62,661 nucleotides of DNA from Gilliamella bombicola (lineage in GTDB: Bacteria > Pseudomonadota > Gammaproteobacteria > Enterobacterales > Orbaceae), in assembly GCF_900094945.1 (NCBI RefSeq), contig NZ_FMAQ01000012.1, forward strand, positions 1 to 62,661, given 5' to 3'. Below, in pieces: positions 33,673 through 43,963 of this stretch (position 1 is the stretch's first letter; each line of letters begins with the position of its first letter). The notes under the pieces were generated by a model, which did no database searches, had not been told where the DNA came from, and saw only the letters and a program-made list of their open reading frames with translations. A program made the position numbers and the translations under genes.

Positions 33673-34518
33673 ATGATGAAATCACTTAAGCAAATACAGC
33701 TCTTTATGAAAATGTTATGGAATCGTATTAACCATGATCGTCTAACGACCTCATCTGCTGAGCTTGCTTATACTACAATACTTGCACTAGTACCTCTTAT
33801 TACTGTTATTTTTTCCTTATTGTCAGCTTTCCCGATTTTTAATGAGGCTAGTCTTTCATTAAAACAATTGATTTATAACAATCTTGTTCCCACAGCTAGT
33901 GATTCTATTCAAAATTACCTAGAACAATTTATCGCCAATACTAAAAAAATGACTTTTTTAGGAGTAATTGGCTTAATTGTTACATCACTATTGCTAATTA
34001 ACTCGATTAATACAACACTTAACCATATTTGGAAGACCAAACGAAAACGTTCCTTCATGTATAACCTAACCATATACTGGACAATTTTAACCTTAGGCCC
34101 TATCTTAGTTGGAGCAAGTATAGCGGTGAGTTCTTACATATTCTCACTAAATTGGTTTTCGACAGCTACAACAGACACTGTTTTACTTAGTACCCTCCCC
34201 TTTATTATTTCTGTATTCGGATTTTGGTTACTTTATAGCATTATTCCGACCGAGTCTGTACCTTTTAAAGAATCCATGATAGGGGCATTTGTAGCTGCAA
34301 TATTATTTGAATTAGGCAAACGAGCGTTTGCGCTTTATGTTACTTCATTTCCAACATACCAACTCATTTACGGAGTAGTATCATCTATTCCCATCATGTT
34401 AGTTTGGATCTACTGTTCGTGGTGTATTATACTGTTTGGCGCTGAGTTTGCTGCAACTTTAACTGACTATAACCAACGAAAAAAACACATTACTAAGAAT
34501 CAACCTTTACCAGAGTAA
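33673..34518 (+). CDS. yihY: YihY/BrkB family inner-membrane protein
   Basis: UPF0761 (YihY/RbnN) family membrane protein, 281 residues with about six transmembrane helices. Conserved features are LAYTTILALVPLITVIFSLL near 33-52, and a C-terminal YGVVSSIPIMLVWIYCSWCI segment. Its function is unsettled; an older RNase BN assignment was withdrawn. It starts six bases after the FtsN-like gene and precedes dtd, matching E. coli yihY-dtd order. Confidence 0.92.
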   Translation: MMKSLKQIQLFMKMLWNRINHDRLTTSSAELAYTTILALVPLITVIFSLLSAFPIFNEASLSLKQLIYNNLVPTASDSIQNYLEQFIANTKKMTFLGVIGLIVTSLLLINSINTTLNHIWKTKRKRSFMYNLTIYWTILTLGPILVGASIAVSSYIFSLNWFSTATTDTVLLSTLPFIISVFGFWLLYSIIPTESVPFKESMIGAFVAAILFELGKRAFALYVTSFPTYQLIYGVVSSIPIMLVWIYCSWCIILFGAEFAATLTDYNQRKKHITKNQPLPE

Positions 34519-34525
34519 TTAATTT

Positions 34526-34960
34526 ATGATCGCCTTAATCCAACGAGTAAACCAAGCTAGTGTTACAGTAAACAATAACATTATTGGAAAGATTAATCAG
34601 GGGTTACTAATTTTACTCGGTGTTGAACAAAGTGATGACGAACAAAAAGCAATTCGTTTATGTGAAAAAGTATTAGGCTATCGGATTTTTAGTGATAGTG
34701 AAGGAAAAATGAATTTAAACGTTAAGCAAGCTAATGGTGAAGTGTTAGTAGTTTCTCAATTCACTCTAGCGGCAGACACTAAAAAAGGAATGCGACCGAG
34801 TTTTACAAAAGGAGCCAAACCAGATGAAGCTGATAGGCTTTATCAATTTTTTGTCGAACAATGCAAACAACAGATAACGACACAAACAGGTCAATTTGCT
34901 GCTAATATGCAAGTATCATTAATTAATGATGGCCCTGTTACATTTTGGCTACAAGTTTAA
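34526..34960 (+). CDS. dtd: D-aminoacyl-tRNA deacylase
   Basis: Removes D-amino acids (and glycine from tRNA-Ala) mischarged on tRNAs. 144 residues, starting [17 protein letters not shown], with the two active-site motifs [17 protein letters not shown] (about 77-93) and [10 protein letters not shown] at the C-terminus, which hold the cross-subunit Gly-cisPro. It lies 7 bases after yihY. Convergent with metA; the 95-base gap shows no obvious terminator. Confidence 0.97.
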   Translation: MIALIQRVNQASVTVNNNIIGKINQGLLILLGVEQSDDEQKAIRLCEKVLGYRIFSDSEGKMNLNVKQANGEVLVVSQFTLAADTKKGMRPSFTKGAKPDEADRLYQFFVEQCKQQITTQTGQFAANMQVSLINDGPVTFWLQV

Positions 34961-35055
34961 TCACATAACTAAAGCCATATTTAGTGAATATGCAATAACT
35001 TATCGAAATATTTAAAACCTCATAATTGATTATCTTTCAACATTTCTTATATCTA

Positions 35056-35988
35056 TTAATCATCAATTGTTAAATTTCGAGTAGTTAAATCAAATGGTGT
35101 TAACTGATAAACATAATAATTAAGCCAATTACTAAATAATAAATAAGCATGGCTACGCCATGTAGCTTTTGGTGTTAAATGAGGATTATTATTAGGGAAA
35201 TAATTAAACGGCATATCAGGATGAATACCTGCATTTAAGTCTCGATAGTATTCATTTGCCAGTGTTGTAGAGTCATATTCAGGATGACCGGTCACAAATA
35301 CCATCCGCTTATCTGTGGTTGCCATCAAATAAGGACCAGTAATATCCGATTCAGCTAAAATAATTAAATCAGTATATTTTTTTATTTTATCTATAGGGAA
35401 ATCAGCATATCGCGAATGAGGAGCTAGAAAAGTATCGTCAAAACCGCGTGTTAAAATAGCATTAGGTTGATTATTTTGATGTTGATAAACACCAGATAGT
35501 TTTTGGGTACGGGTAAATTTTGGTAAATCATATAATACATTCAAAGCAGCCTGAACCCCCCAACAAACAAACATGGTTGAAGTAACATGCTCTTTCGCCC
35601 ATGTTATAATTTCGGTTAATTTAGGCCAATACACAACATCAGAAAAAGCAACCTTACCTAGCGGTGCTCCCGTTATAATTAGTCCATCAAAATTCTGTTC
35701 ACGAATATCATCAAAATCACAATAAAAACTATTTAAATGCTCGACAGGTGTATTTTTTGATTCGCGTTGATCAATACGCAATAACTGAATATTAACTTGT
35801 AAAGATGAGTTAGAAAGTAATCTTAAAAACTGGTTTTCAGTCTCGATTTTTTTAGGCATTAAGTTTAAAAAAAGAAGCTTAAGAGGACGAATTTCTTGAG
35901 TATTAGCGCGTGATGAAGTCATAACAAATACATTTTCATTACGTAATACATCAACAGCCGGTAATGAATCAGGAATACAAATAGGCAT
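35056..35988 (-). CDS. metA: homoserine O-succinyltransferase
   Basis: First specific step of methionine synthesis, acylating homoserine with succinyl-CoA. 310 residues (E. coli 309), [20 protein letters not shown] at the start, catalytic Cys in [11 protein letters not shown] (about 142) and His/Glu in TGHPEYD (about 235-237). The family can use acetyl- or succinyl-CoA and the choice cannot be fixed by eye. A perfect met box lies upstream, as for metK. Confidence 0.96.
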   Translation of the reverse strand: MPICIPDSLPAVDVLRNENVFVMTSSRANTQEIRPLKLLFLNLMPKKIETENQFLRLLSNSSLQVNIQLLRIDQRESKNTPVEHLNSFYCDFDDIREQNFDGLIITGAPLGKVAFSDVVYWPKLTEIITWAKEHVTSTMFVCWGVQAALNVLYDLPKFTRTQKLSGVYQHQNNQPNAILTRGFDDTFLAPHSRYADFPIDKIKKYTDLIILAESDITGPYLMATTDKRMVFVTGHPEYDSTTLANEYYRDLNAGIHPDMPFNYFPNNNPHLTPKATWRSHAYLLFSNWLNYYVYQLTPFDLTTRNLTIDD

Positions 35989-36033
35989 AACAAAAGCTCC
36001 TAAAAACGATAAGTTATTTTAAACCTCTAAAAT

Positions 36034-36087
36034 AGACGTCTAGAAATCCATATAGCTAAATATAGTGCGTTTTAGATTATTTGTCGA
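36034..36087 (-). promoter_or_regulatory. metA promoter with MetJ-type box
   Basis: Minus strand: -35 TCGACA (36082-36087), a 17-base spacer and -10 TATATT (36059-36064). A perfect AGACGTCT palindrome lies at 36034-36041, just downstream of the start region, with a partial neighbour box AGAAATCC on its right. A repressor there would block transcription initiation or early elongation. Confidence 0.75.
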
Positions 36088-36184
36088 GATTTTTATTGAC
36101 AATATTAGAGATGAAATTTAAAACTAAATCATAATAGTAGATACATATATTATTGATGATTATAGGTGATAAAAGAGATCTTTC

Positions 36185-36997
36185 TTAAAAAGACCTTGTA
36201 TCAGTACGCCAAGTATCAGCAGTCAGTGCTTCACCAAAATAGCTATTTATCAATTTTTGGGTAATATCATTTAAAGGTGAAGCTAATACTTCAGCAGTAT
36301 TACCATACTCAACAAGATCTCCATTGTGCATAACTAAAATTTCGTCGCTAATATGTTTCATCATACCAATATCTTGTGTTACATAAATATAAGAAATATT
36401 TTGTTCAACTTGTAATGACAGCATCAAATTAACAATCTGTGAGCGCATCGAAATATCTAATGCAGCTAAAGCCTCATCAAGAATAATTACTTTGGGCTTT
36501 AAAATTAAAGCTCTTGCTAATGCCACACGTTGCTTTTGTCCTGCCGCCATCACTGAAGGATAATAAGAGGCGTGTTCGGGCAATAATCCAACTTGTTTTA
36601 ATACACTACTAATTAGTTTTTCACGCTCATGGGCATCATAATGAGTATTACGTTTAAGTGGGATTTCTAACAATTGTCCAATACGCAATCTAGGATCGAA
36701 TGAACTTTCAACATGCTGAAAAATCATTCTAATCAGTTGGCAACGATGACTATAATCGCCGTATTGAACTTTATTACCATCAATCCAGATATCACCGCTA
36801 TCTGGTTTTATCATGCCTACTAACATTTTTGCCAATGTCGATTTTCCTGAGCCATTTTGTCCAATAATTGCCAGGGTTTTACCTTCATTAAGAGAAAACG
36901 ATAATGTTTTCACCGCATCAATACGTAAATGCCCAAAAAAACCTTTATGGATTTTAAATTGCTTAGATAAGTTACGTACTTTTAATATTGGATTCAT
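36185..36997 (-). CDS. sapF: SapF-type ABC transporter ATPase
   Basis: ATPase of the Sap (Opp/Dpp-like) transporter, 270 residues. Walker A GQNGSGKST (about 47-55), a degenerate signature AAGQKQRVALARAL (about 153-166, in place of LSGGQ), Walker B PKVIILDEALAALD. The altered signature is also typical of SapF. Last gene of sapBCDF, 22 bases after sapD. In E. coli and Salmonella Sap acts in antimicrobial peptide resistance, K+ uptake through Trk and putrescine export. Confidence 0.9.
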   Translation of the reverse strand: MNPILKVRNLSKQFKIHKGFFGHLRIDAVKTLSFSLNEGKTLAIIGQNGSGKSTLAKMLVGMIKPDSGDIWIDGNKVQYGDYSHRCQLIRMIFQHVESSFDPRLRIGQLLEIPLKRNTHYDAHEREKLISSVLKQVGLLPEHASYYPSVMAAGQKQRVALARALILKPKVIILDEALAALDISMRSQIVNLMLSLQVEQNISYIYVTQDIGMMKHISDEILVMHNGDLVEYGNTAEVLASPLNDITQKLINSYFGEALTADTWRTDTRSF

Positions 36998-37019
36998 CGA
37001 GTATTCCTATTATTTACAG

Positions 37020-38009
37020 TTACTCATCAGTATTTAACGGAAAATGGCAGGCGAAAAAATGGTCTTTTATCGGTATTAATTCTGGTGCCAAAATACATTT
37101 TTTTTGGGCATAGGGACATCTTGGTCCTAATCGACATCCAATCGGTAAATGTTCAAGTGACGGAATAACACCAGGTAAGGTATTTAACGGACTTTTATGT
37201 GGCATCGCTTTGCCAAAATCAGGGATCGCATAAATTAAAGCCTGAGTATAAGGATGATAAGGAGATCTAATTAAATCTTCACTATCAGCAACTTCAACTG
37301 TTTGCCCACAATACAGCACATTAATACGATCTGTCCATCGAGTTACCATCTGCAAGTCATGATTAATAAGCAAAATAGTGGTACCCATATTTTGATTCAT
37401 ACTAGCCAGCAACCTAAAAATTTGTGCTTCAGTCGTTGCTTCCATCGCATTTGTTGGCTCATCTGCAATCAGTAACTTGGGTTGATTAGCCAATGCAATT
37501 GCAATCATCACTTTTTGACACTCGCCTTCGGTCAATTCGAATGGATAAGATTTTAATATCTCTTTATGATGTTTAATACCAACTCGGTGCAACAGTTCAA
37601 TAGCACGGTTTTTACGCCAAAATAGCCGCTGCCACCAATGCCCTTTAAAGGTTCGTTTTGGTATAGCCTCAATCAATTGTTGACCAATTTTCATTGAAGG
37701 ATCTAAACAAGATTGCGGTTCTTGGAATATCATCGAAATATTATCACTAATTACTTTTCGACGTTGTTTAGGAGTTAACTTTAGTAAATCAATATTATCA
37801 AAATAAAATCGATCAGCAGAAATTTTCCAATTATGATTAGTTACCCCTAAAATAGCTTTAGCGATAAGACTTTTCCCTGAGCCTGACTCACCAACTAAGC
37901 CTCGAATTTCGCCTTCAGACAACTTCAAATTAACGCGATCAATTGCGCGCAAAAGGCCATCGGGAGTAATAAACTCAATGGTTAAATTTCGAATGTCTAA
38001 TAATGCCAT
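37020..38009 (-). CDS. sapD: SapD-type ABC transporter ATPase
   Basis: Second Sap ATPase, 329 residues (E. coli 330). Walker [10 protein letters not shown] (about 40-48), Walker [15 protein letters not shown], and the oligopeptide-transporter C-terminal motif (about 285-312) with [14 protein letters not shown], whose cysteines fit the [4Fe-4S]-type or structural site seen in Opp/Dpp ATPases. The signature loop is altered ([15 protein letters not shown]), as is usual for SapD. In E. coli SapD supports Trk potassium uptake. Confidence 0.92.
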   Translation of the reverse strand: MALLDIRNLTIEFITPDGLLRAIDRVNLKLSEGEIRGLVGESGSGKSLIAKAILGVTNHNWKISADRFYFDNIDLLKLTPKQRRKVISDNISMIFQEPQSCLDPSMKIGQQLIEAIPKRTFKGHWWQRLFWRKNRAIELLHRVGIKHHKEILKSYPFELTEGECQKVMIAIALANQPKLLIADEPTNAMEATTEAQIFRLLASMNQNMGTTILLINHDLQMVTRWTDRINVLYCGQTVEVADSEDLIRSPYHPYTQALIYAIPDFGKAMPHKSPLNTLPGVIPSLEHLPIGCRLGPRCPYAQKKCILAPELIPIKDHFFACHFPLNTDE

Positions 38010-38011
38010 AA

Positions 38012-38872
38012 TTAAGTTCCTGCTCGCCGACCATATAATCCAAAGTTAAATAAATAAACAAAAATTATTGTAGCAGACACCGCAATTCCAGGAGATAGAA
38101 AGGCTAAATAATTAGAGGCAATAATATCTTTCATTTGAAACATCATCATGCCTAAATCAGGTCGGGAAACATCATTAGCAAAACCTAAAAAAGTTATAGT
38201 GGTAAGAGATAAAATGATTGAACCAAATAACGAAACAATCTCGGTCAAATAGATAGGTAAAATATTAGGTAAAATAAAACGATTTAAAATTGAAAATGAA
38301 GATAAGCCATCCAATCTATAAGCTGTAATATATGTCTTATTCCATTCATTAATAACGCGTTGATGAATATTGTAAATAAAGCGTGGAGTATAAGATAATC
38401 CAACCACCAATAACATATTAGTAATATCATCTTCTAACAATAAGCTAATCACAATCACACCAAGTAATGGGGGGACTACCATACAAAATTTAAAAATGAA
38501 TAAAACAAAAGGACGTATCAACGATATAAAAAACATTAAATAATTAATTAATCCGCCAATGACAACTACATAAAATACCACTTTTAATGTCATTGAAATA
38601 GTTGAGCGATATCCAATTAGCAAATAATCAAAAATATCTTGTCCTTTCGCGTTCGTACCTAATATATGATTGATATCACCATTAATCCACCAAGCGGGAG
38701 GTAATAATGCAGGATAGGTAGGATTTAAATGGGCATGAAAAAACCATTTAGTTGATAATGCGACAAAAGTAATCGCCAATATGCCATAAAAACCAACAAT
38801 TAAATAGAGATTACCATGTAGCCGACTAAAACATGACTTAATGTTTTTCATTAAACTAGCTAGCCTAAACAT
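38012..38872 (-). CDS. sapC: SapC-type ABC transporter permease
   Basis: Permease, 286 residues from the ATG at 38872, which follows AAGGAAT by a good distance; it overlaps the end of sapB by 8 bases. A longer frame from 38905 overlaps sapB by 41 bases and lacks a ribosome site. About five to six transmembrane segments after an N-terminal anchor, with [20 protein letters not shown] as the EAA-like coupling segment. Two bases separate it from sapD. Confidence 0.88.
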   Translation of the reverse strand: MFRLASLMKNIKSCFSRLHGNLYLIVGFYGILAITFVALSTKWFFHAHLNPTYPALLPPAWWINGDINHILGTNAKGQDIFDYLLIGYRSTISMTLKVVFYVVVIGGLINYLMFFISLIRPFVLFIFKFCMVVPPLLGVIVISLLLEDDITNMLLVVGLSYTPRFIYNIHQRVINEWNKTYITAYRLDGLSSFSILNRFILPNILPIYLTEIVSLFGSIILSLTTITFLGFANDVSRPDLGMMMFQMKDIIASNYLAFLSPGIAVSATIIFVYLFNFGLYGRRAGT

Positions 38873-39800
38873 AATATTCCTTATGGCGCAAAGGATAAAT
38901 TGCAATCGCCGAAATTTCGCCTAATAACGTTAATAAACTAATAACCGTCCCACAAGCTAAAATAGCAATAGAAATAATAAAATAATTATGATGATGATAA
39001 GCAATCATTACCCACTGCCCAAGTCCTGCTCGATTAAATAAAATTTCAATAACCATCGTTGAAAATAACAGCGTTGTTGTATTATAAGTCAACTGTGGAA
39101 TAGTGGCTGGGATTGAATTGGGTAACAAATGTCGACGTAAAATTTTAAACGGTGAACGCTCACGAATAATCGCCATTTTTATAAAATTTTGTCTTGATGT
39201 GTTTTTTACATTTTGACCTATTAATTGAATGGTCATAATGCTTGGCTGAATAGCTAAAAGAATGATTGGTAAAATTAAATAATGAAATTGCTCAAACAAC
39301 TCTTGCCATTTAGATGCTTTTGTTGAAGCCAAGATCTCCAGTAAAGAAGTCCCAGTAACTGATGGTGATATATCAAAATTCATCGATATAGTCCAAGTCG
39401 GCGACAGACAATACATAACAACAATAACTAACATAACGATAGGACAAGAATATAATAATAAAGACCCTAAGCGAATCATATTATTCAACCAGTTAATATT
39501 ACTCAGTCCAAGAAAAATTCCTAAAGGTAATCCAACAAGTAGAGCTACGAATAAAGCAAGGATACAAAGTTCAAATGTAGCCAATAATGTCTGAAAAAAA
39601 AGTACTGTTTCCCCTGTTAACAACCTAAATTCACCTTGCAGCAACTGCTTAAAAAAAGCACTATAGGCATCAATAAAATTTAGATTATGAAAGTTAGACA
39701 TTGAATAAGGAGTAAAATAAACTAAACAGAAGCTAATCTGAGCCAGTACGCAGATAATAAATAAAAACGTTACTATTCTCTTAAAAATATAGATAATCAT
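38865..39800 (-). CDS. sapB: SapB-type ABC transporter permease
   Basis: Permease of 311 residues with about six transmembrane helices; the start MIIYIFKRIVTFLFIICVLA is typical of DppB/SapB. The coupling region lies near IIRERSPFKILRRHLLPNSI. It is the first gene of the unit, 75 bases after rne. The periplasmic binding protein gene sapA, which heads this operon in enterobacteria, is absent here. Confidence 0.9.
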   Translation of the reverse strand: MIIYIFKRIVTFLFIICVLAQISFCLVYFTPYSMSNFHNLNFIDAYSAFFKQLLQGEFRLLTGETVLFFQTLLATFELCILALFVALLVGLPLGIFLGLSNINWLNNMIRLGSLLLYSCPIVMLVIVVMYCLSPTWTISMNFDISPSVTGTSLLEILASTKASKWQELFEQFHYLILPIILLAIQPSIMTIQLIGQNVKNTSRQNFIKMAIIRERSPFKILRRHLLPNSIPATIPQLTYNTTTLLFSTMVIEILFNRAGLGQWVMIAYHHHNYFIISIAILACGTVISLLTLLGEISAIAIYPLRHKEYYV

Positions 39801-39828
39801 TATTTATCTTTATCACTATTATAAATAA

Positions 39829-39864
39829 ACAAAACACGGTGACAAACGCTCACCGTGTTTTAAT
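39829..39864 (-). terminator. rne terminator
   Basis: Twelve-base stem AAAACACGGTGA / TCACCGTGTTTT with a seven-base loop lies between rne and sapB. A/T runs on both sides would let it work in either direction; here it ends rne. Some read-through could supply sapBCDF. Confidence 0.85.
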
Positions 39865-39875
39865 TTATCTATTGA

Positions 39876-42560
39876 TTAATCCGGCATCACCGGTTTACTT
39901 GCTGCGGCATACGCATGATCTTGTGCACTTAAACCACCAGCATTACCTTTACCTTCAAAGTGATAATCTGACTCTTCACGTAATTTTATTCCAACATCAG
40001 AAGTTTCATACTCTGGTGCTGGCGCTTTAGCCATTGCTGAAGAAGAATAACCTGTTAATTGTAAATCATGAGTTATCTGATCAGTTCCATCACTAATTTT
40101 TTCGCTATCTCCAAAATTTTCTTGAACATTTGTAGATAAAGAAATTTTTGACTGTTCATCAATTGTGACAGTATCAACACTATGACTATTTACATCTTCG
40201 TCATTTTTAACAATAACAGGAATTAAAAGCGAAGGAATAACAGGCACAACACTATTTGGTTCATCATTTACTATTTGGCTGTAATCGACAACAACTCGAC
40301 CCAATGCTAATTCTAATGATGCAGCAGCAAATGATAACGGCATTGGAGACTGCTTTAATTCCACATTACGAACACGACGTTTATTACGTTGACCATTCAT
40401 TCGCAAATGCCTAGATGTGCGACGCTGACGCTTTGATTGATTTTCTGATGTAATATGGTCTTCAGTTTCTTTAGTAACAATAACCGGCAACAACAAAGAA
40501 GGAATGATTACTCTTTCTTGCTGAGATTGTACAGTTATATCAGTATTTTTTACACGAACACTTTTAGCTAATACACGTTGTTGACGTCTTGGTTTTGCTT
40601 CGCGCTGTTTTGGTAGCACTGCTTCGTCAGCGACTTTATCTACCTTAATATTATTTGTTGAATTTGACAAATTCGCATTTGATTTAGCTCTACGATTATT
40701 ATTTCTACTCGGCTCTTTCGTCTCATCAAGAGTACCTGCTGTAACAACATTAGCATTGCTAGCCGCACTACTATTTCGGTTATTACGTTGACGTCGATTA
40801 TTTGAACGCTGATTATCTCGTCTTTTGGCTGTCTTTGGTTTAACTTCTGGCTCTGGCTCTGCTTTTTCTGTAACAAACAACTTACGTAGTTTACCAAATA
40901 GCCCACTAAATAAACCTTCTGATTTTTTAGTTTTTGGCGCTAATTTTTCTTTTGGAGCGACAGAAGCTTCAACTTTAGGGCCGGATAATACGGCTTGTTC
41001 AACAATTACTTCAACAGCTTGTTGTTCATCTTCCTCTTCTTCAAGTTCACGAATTAGTTTTGGAAGATTATAACTCAGTACGTCCGTTTCTTCGCCTCTA
41101 CGCTTACGGATAACCTTATACAACGGTGTTTCCATCTCTTCGTCGCCAGCAATCACAATTTTGACATCTGGATGCATGCTTTCAATGTTATTAATAGCAC
41201 GACGTTTTTCGTTAAGTAAATAGCTCGCTATAGGTACTGGTACGATGACATCGATTTGTACAGTATTATCTTTCATCGCTTCTTCTTGAATTAACCGAAG
41301 GATAGACAAAGATAATGAATTGTTATCACGAACCGTACCTGTGCCTTGACAACGAGGGCAAATATGATGTGTTGCTTCACGTAAAGAAGGACTTAAACGT
41401 TGACGAGACATTTCAAGTAAACCAAAACGCGAAATGCGAGTGGTTTGAATACGTGCTCGATCAGTTTTCATCGCCTCTTTTAAGCGATTTTCGACTTCAC
41501 GTTGATTACGAATTGGCGTCATATCAATAAAATCAATAACAATCAAACCACCTAAGTCACGCAAACGTAACTGACGCGCAATTTCTTCTGCTGCTTCAAG
41601 ATTAGTATTAAAAGCGGTTTCTTCAATATCGCTACCACGAATCGACTTAGCCGAGTTAATATCAATCGCCGTAAGTGCTTCGGTGGTATCAATAACAATC
41701 GAACCACCAGAAGGTAAACGCACTTCACGCTGAAATGCCGACTCAATCTGCCCTTCAATTTGGAAATGGTTAAATAAAGGCACATCACCATCATAAAATT
41801 TAAGGCGATTAACATATTCAACGCGACCTAAATCAGCTAACCGTTTTTTTGCTATCTCAAGCACTTTCGAGTTATCAATTAAAATATCACCAACATCATC
41901 ACGTAAATAATCACGAAATGCGCGAGTAATAATATCGCTTTCTTTATGAATTAAACTTGGGGCAGGGTGCTTTTTAGCCTCATTTTGAATGGCAGTCCAA
42001 TAGTTAACTAATGCATCTAAATCTTGTTGCAACTCTTCTTGGCTTTTACCAACCCCTGCTGTTCGAGCTATAACACCCATACCTTTGGGTTTTTCGATAG
42101 CATCAATAATACGTTTAAGATCCGCTCTTTCTTCGCCTTCTATACGACGCGAAACACCACCAGCACGTGGATCATTAGGCATTAACACTAAATAACTACC
42201 AGCTAAACTAATATAAGTGGTTAAAGCCGCACCTTTTTTACCTCGAATCTCTTTTTCAATTTGGACAAGAACTTCTTGACCTTCTTGTAGATGCTTAATA
42301 CTACGACGACCAGAAATATTAGATGGGAAATAACTTTCTGCAATCTCCTTTAAAGGTAAAAACCCATCACGTTCCCCACCGTAAGAAACAAAAGCCGCCT
42401 CTAAACTTGGATTGATTTTAGTGATTTTACCTTTATAAATATTCGCTTTTTTTTGCTCATGCCCAAGGCTTTCAATATCTAAATCATACAAGCGTTGGCC
42501 ATCAACAAGCGCAACACGCAGCTCTTCTTGCTGGGTTGCGTTGATTAGCATTCTTTTCAT
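39876..42560 (-). CDS. rne: ribonuclease E
   Basis: Main endoribonuclease for mRNA decay and rRNA/tRNA processing, membrane associated. 894 residues (E. coli 1061). S1 domain about 36-120, catalytic aspartates in VIDTTEALTAIDINS (about 300) and VIDFIDM (about 345), Zn-link CPRCQGTG (about 404-411). The C-terminal half is a low-complexity scaffold with Arg/Asn-rich RNA-binding stretches (about 575-615). It contains two copies of an IPSLLxPVIV motif near residues 682-692 and 773-783. The start MKRMLINATQQEELRVALVD is canonical. Confidence 0.96.
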   Translation of the reverse strand: MKRMLINATQQEELRVALVDGQRLYDLDIESLGHEQKKANIYKGKITKINPSLEAAFVSYGGERDGFLPLKEIAESYFPSNISGRRSIKHLQEGQEVLVQIEKEIRGKKGAALTTYISLAGSYLVLMPNDPRAGGVSRRIEGEERADLKRIIDAIEKPKGMGVIARTAGVGKSQEELQQDLDALVNYWTAIQNEAKKHPAPSLIHKESDIITRAFRDYLRDDVGDILIDNSKVLEIAKKRLADLGRVEYVNRLKFYDGDVPLFNHFQIEGQIESAFQREVRLPSGGSIVIDTTEALTAIDINSAKSIRGSDIEETAFNTNLEAAEEIARQLRLRDLGGLIVIDFIDMTPIRNQREVENRLKEAMKTDRARIQTTRISRFGLLEMSRQRLSPSLREATHHICPRCQGTGTVRDNNSLSLSILRLIQEEAMKDNTVQIDVIVPVPIASYLLNEKRRAINNIESMHPDVKIVIAGDEEMETPLYKVIRKRRGEETDVLSYNLPKLIRELEEEEDEQQAVEVIVEQAVLSGPKVEASVAPKEKLAPKTKKSEGLFSGLFGKLRKLFVTEKAEPEPEVKPKTAKRRDNQRSNNRRQRNNRNSSAASNANVVTAGTLDETKEPSRNNNRRAKSNANLSNSTNNIKVDKVADEAVLPKQREAKPRRQQRVLAKSVRVKNTDITVQSQQERVIIPSLLLPVIVTKETEDHITSENQSKRQRRTSRHLRMNGQRNKRRVRNVELKQSPMPLSFAAASLELALGRVVVDYSQIVNDEPNSVVPVIPSLLIPVIVKNDEDVNSHSVDTVTIDEQSKISLSTNVQENFGDSEKISDGTDQITHDLQLTGYSSSAMAKAPAPEYETSDVGIKLREESDYHFEGKGNAGGLSAQDHAYAAASKPVMPD

Positions 42561-43301
42561 TATTCTACACTCTTCATTAATCTTAATTAACTTGTAGGTA
42601 GAATCTTATTATTGATAAGTGATTATTTTAACAATGATGAATAATGGTACTTAACTAAATATTTTATATACGGTATTCATTATTTTATTTATGTTATTTT
42701 TGTTATTATTTTATGTGAAACCGATACTACTTAATCAACATCAATATAATACGCTAGGCAAAATATTAAATTAAAAGACACTAAATACTTTGCAAAAAAA
42801 CTAATTGTATAATTTATTGACATTGTTATTATCGTTAATTTGCAAACCGCTATATTTTACTGGTTTGGCAAATAAACTAAATCTTTATGCAACTGTTTAA
42901 AATAAACGTATTATCTAATTATAATGATTCTACTTACACTATTTTATTTTGACAAACTGTAATGTCTAACGCCATTGCTGCATTACAAGGATAAAATTAT
43001 CCCTCTCTATTATTAACGTTTAGGCAAAGGATAGCAAGAAAATTAAACTCGCTATTTTATAAACAATATAATTATCCATTTTTCTTATTTCTAATTAACC
43101 TTTACCAAATTATAAATAACTTATCTTAAGTCGCTTAAAATCTTATATTAAAACGGCGACTAATCTGAATCATTTTTACAAAACTTTCTCTTAATAATTA
43201 CCAAATTAAAAAAAACATTGATACGATTATGTATAGCCGAATTTAACCAGTATAATTATGATTAAATAACGTAATAATCTAAATATGAGATATATTTGTT
43301 T
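42561..43301 (-). promoter_or_regulatory. long gene-free region, probably including the rne 5' leader
   Basis: About 740 AT-rich bases separate the divergent rne and syd. In E. coli rne has a long structured 5' UTR through which RNase E controls its own mRNA, so part of this space is likely the same. I see a 12-base imperfect inverted repeat (ATTTGCAAACC 42838-42848 / GGTTTGGCAAAT 42862-42873) and a small palindrome GGATAAAATTATCC (about 42990-43003). No convincing gene or promoter was identified, and rluC, the usual divergent neighbour of rne, is missing. Confidence 0.45.
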
Positions 43302-43835
43302 ATGGACTCTACTGATAAAACTGCTTTACTTAATTTTACAACTCGCTGGATTGAGCAATTCAAATACGCCCCACAAAGTGAAGATCTCCATGCAATACCT
43401 TCACCTTGTATTTTAAAAACTGAAAAATTAACAGTATATTGGCAACCTTTCTTATTGGAACCGCCTCGAAACTTAACCATTATTGAACAAGTTATTGGCA
43501 TTAAATTACACCCAAGTACGCATATTTTTTACGGGACACAATACGCGGGCAATATGACAGCTAAGTTTAATGACACTAATTTAGTTTTGATCCAAGCTTG
43601 GAATGATGATGATTTTTCAAACTTAGAACAAAATTTAATTGCTCATTTATCTCAACAAAAAAGATTAAAACGCATACCGACTATTTTTATTGCCTCAACA
43701 GATGACAGCACTAAAATTATTTCAATAAACAACTTAACCGGCGAAGTAGTAAAAGAAGATTTAATTACAGGTGAATTAACAACCTTAACTAATGATTTGA
43801 TTTCATTTTTTAACCAAATTACTATTTTTCGCTAA
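43302..43835 (+). CDS. syd: SecY-interacting protein Syd
   Basis: Cytosolic-face protein that binds SecY and can act in quality control of SecYEG. 177 residues from the ATG at 43302; a TTG two codons earlier is possible. Matches E. coli Syd in the segments IPSPCIL, VYWQPFLLEPPRN, LVLIQAWNDDDF and NLIAHLSQQKRLKRIPTIFI (about 120-139). Stands alone upstream of aspC. Confidence 0.9.
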   Translation: MDSTDKTALLNFTTRWIEQFKYAPQSEDLHAIPSPCILKTEKLTVYWQPFLLEPPRNLTIIEQVIGIKLHPSTHIFYGTQYAGNMTAKFNDTNLVLIQAWNDDDFSNLEQNLIAHLSQQKRLKRIPTIFIASTDDSTKIISINNLTGEVVKEDLITGELTTLTNDLISFFNQITIFR

Positions 43836-43963
43836 ATATAGAAAAGCAAAAACTAAAGAAATTTTTACAAAAACACACTTATAGAATACCACTATCGAAA
43901 TTGTAACTTACAAAATAATGTGTATATAATGCGTTAACAGTCATTAGATCTGATAGGTGAATT

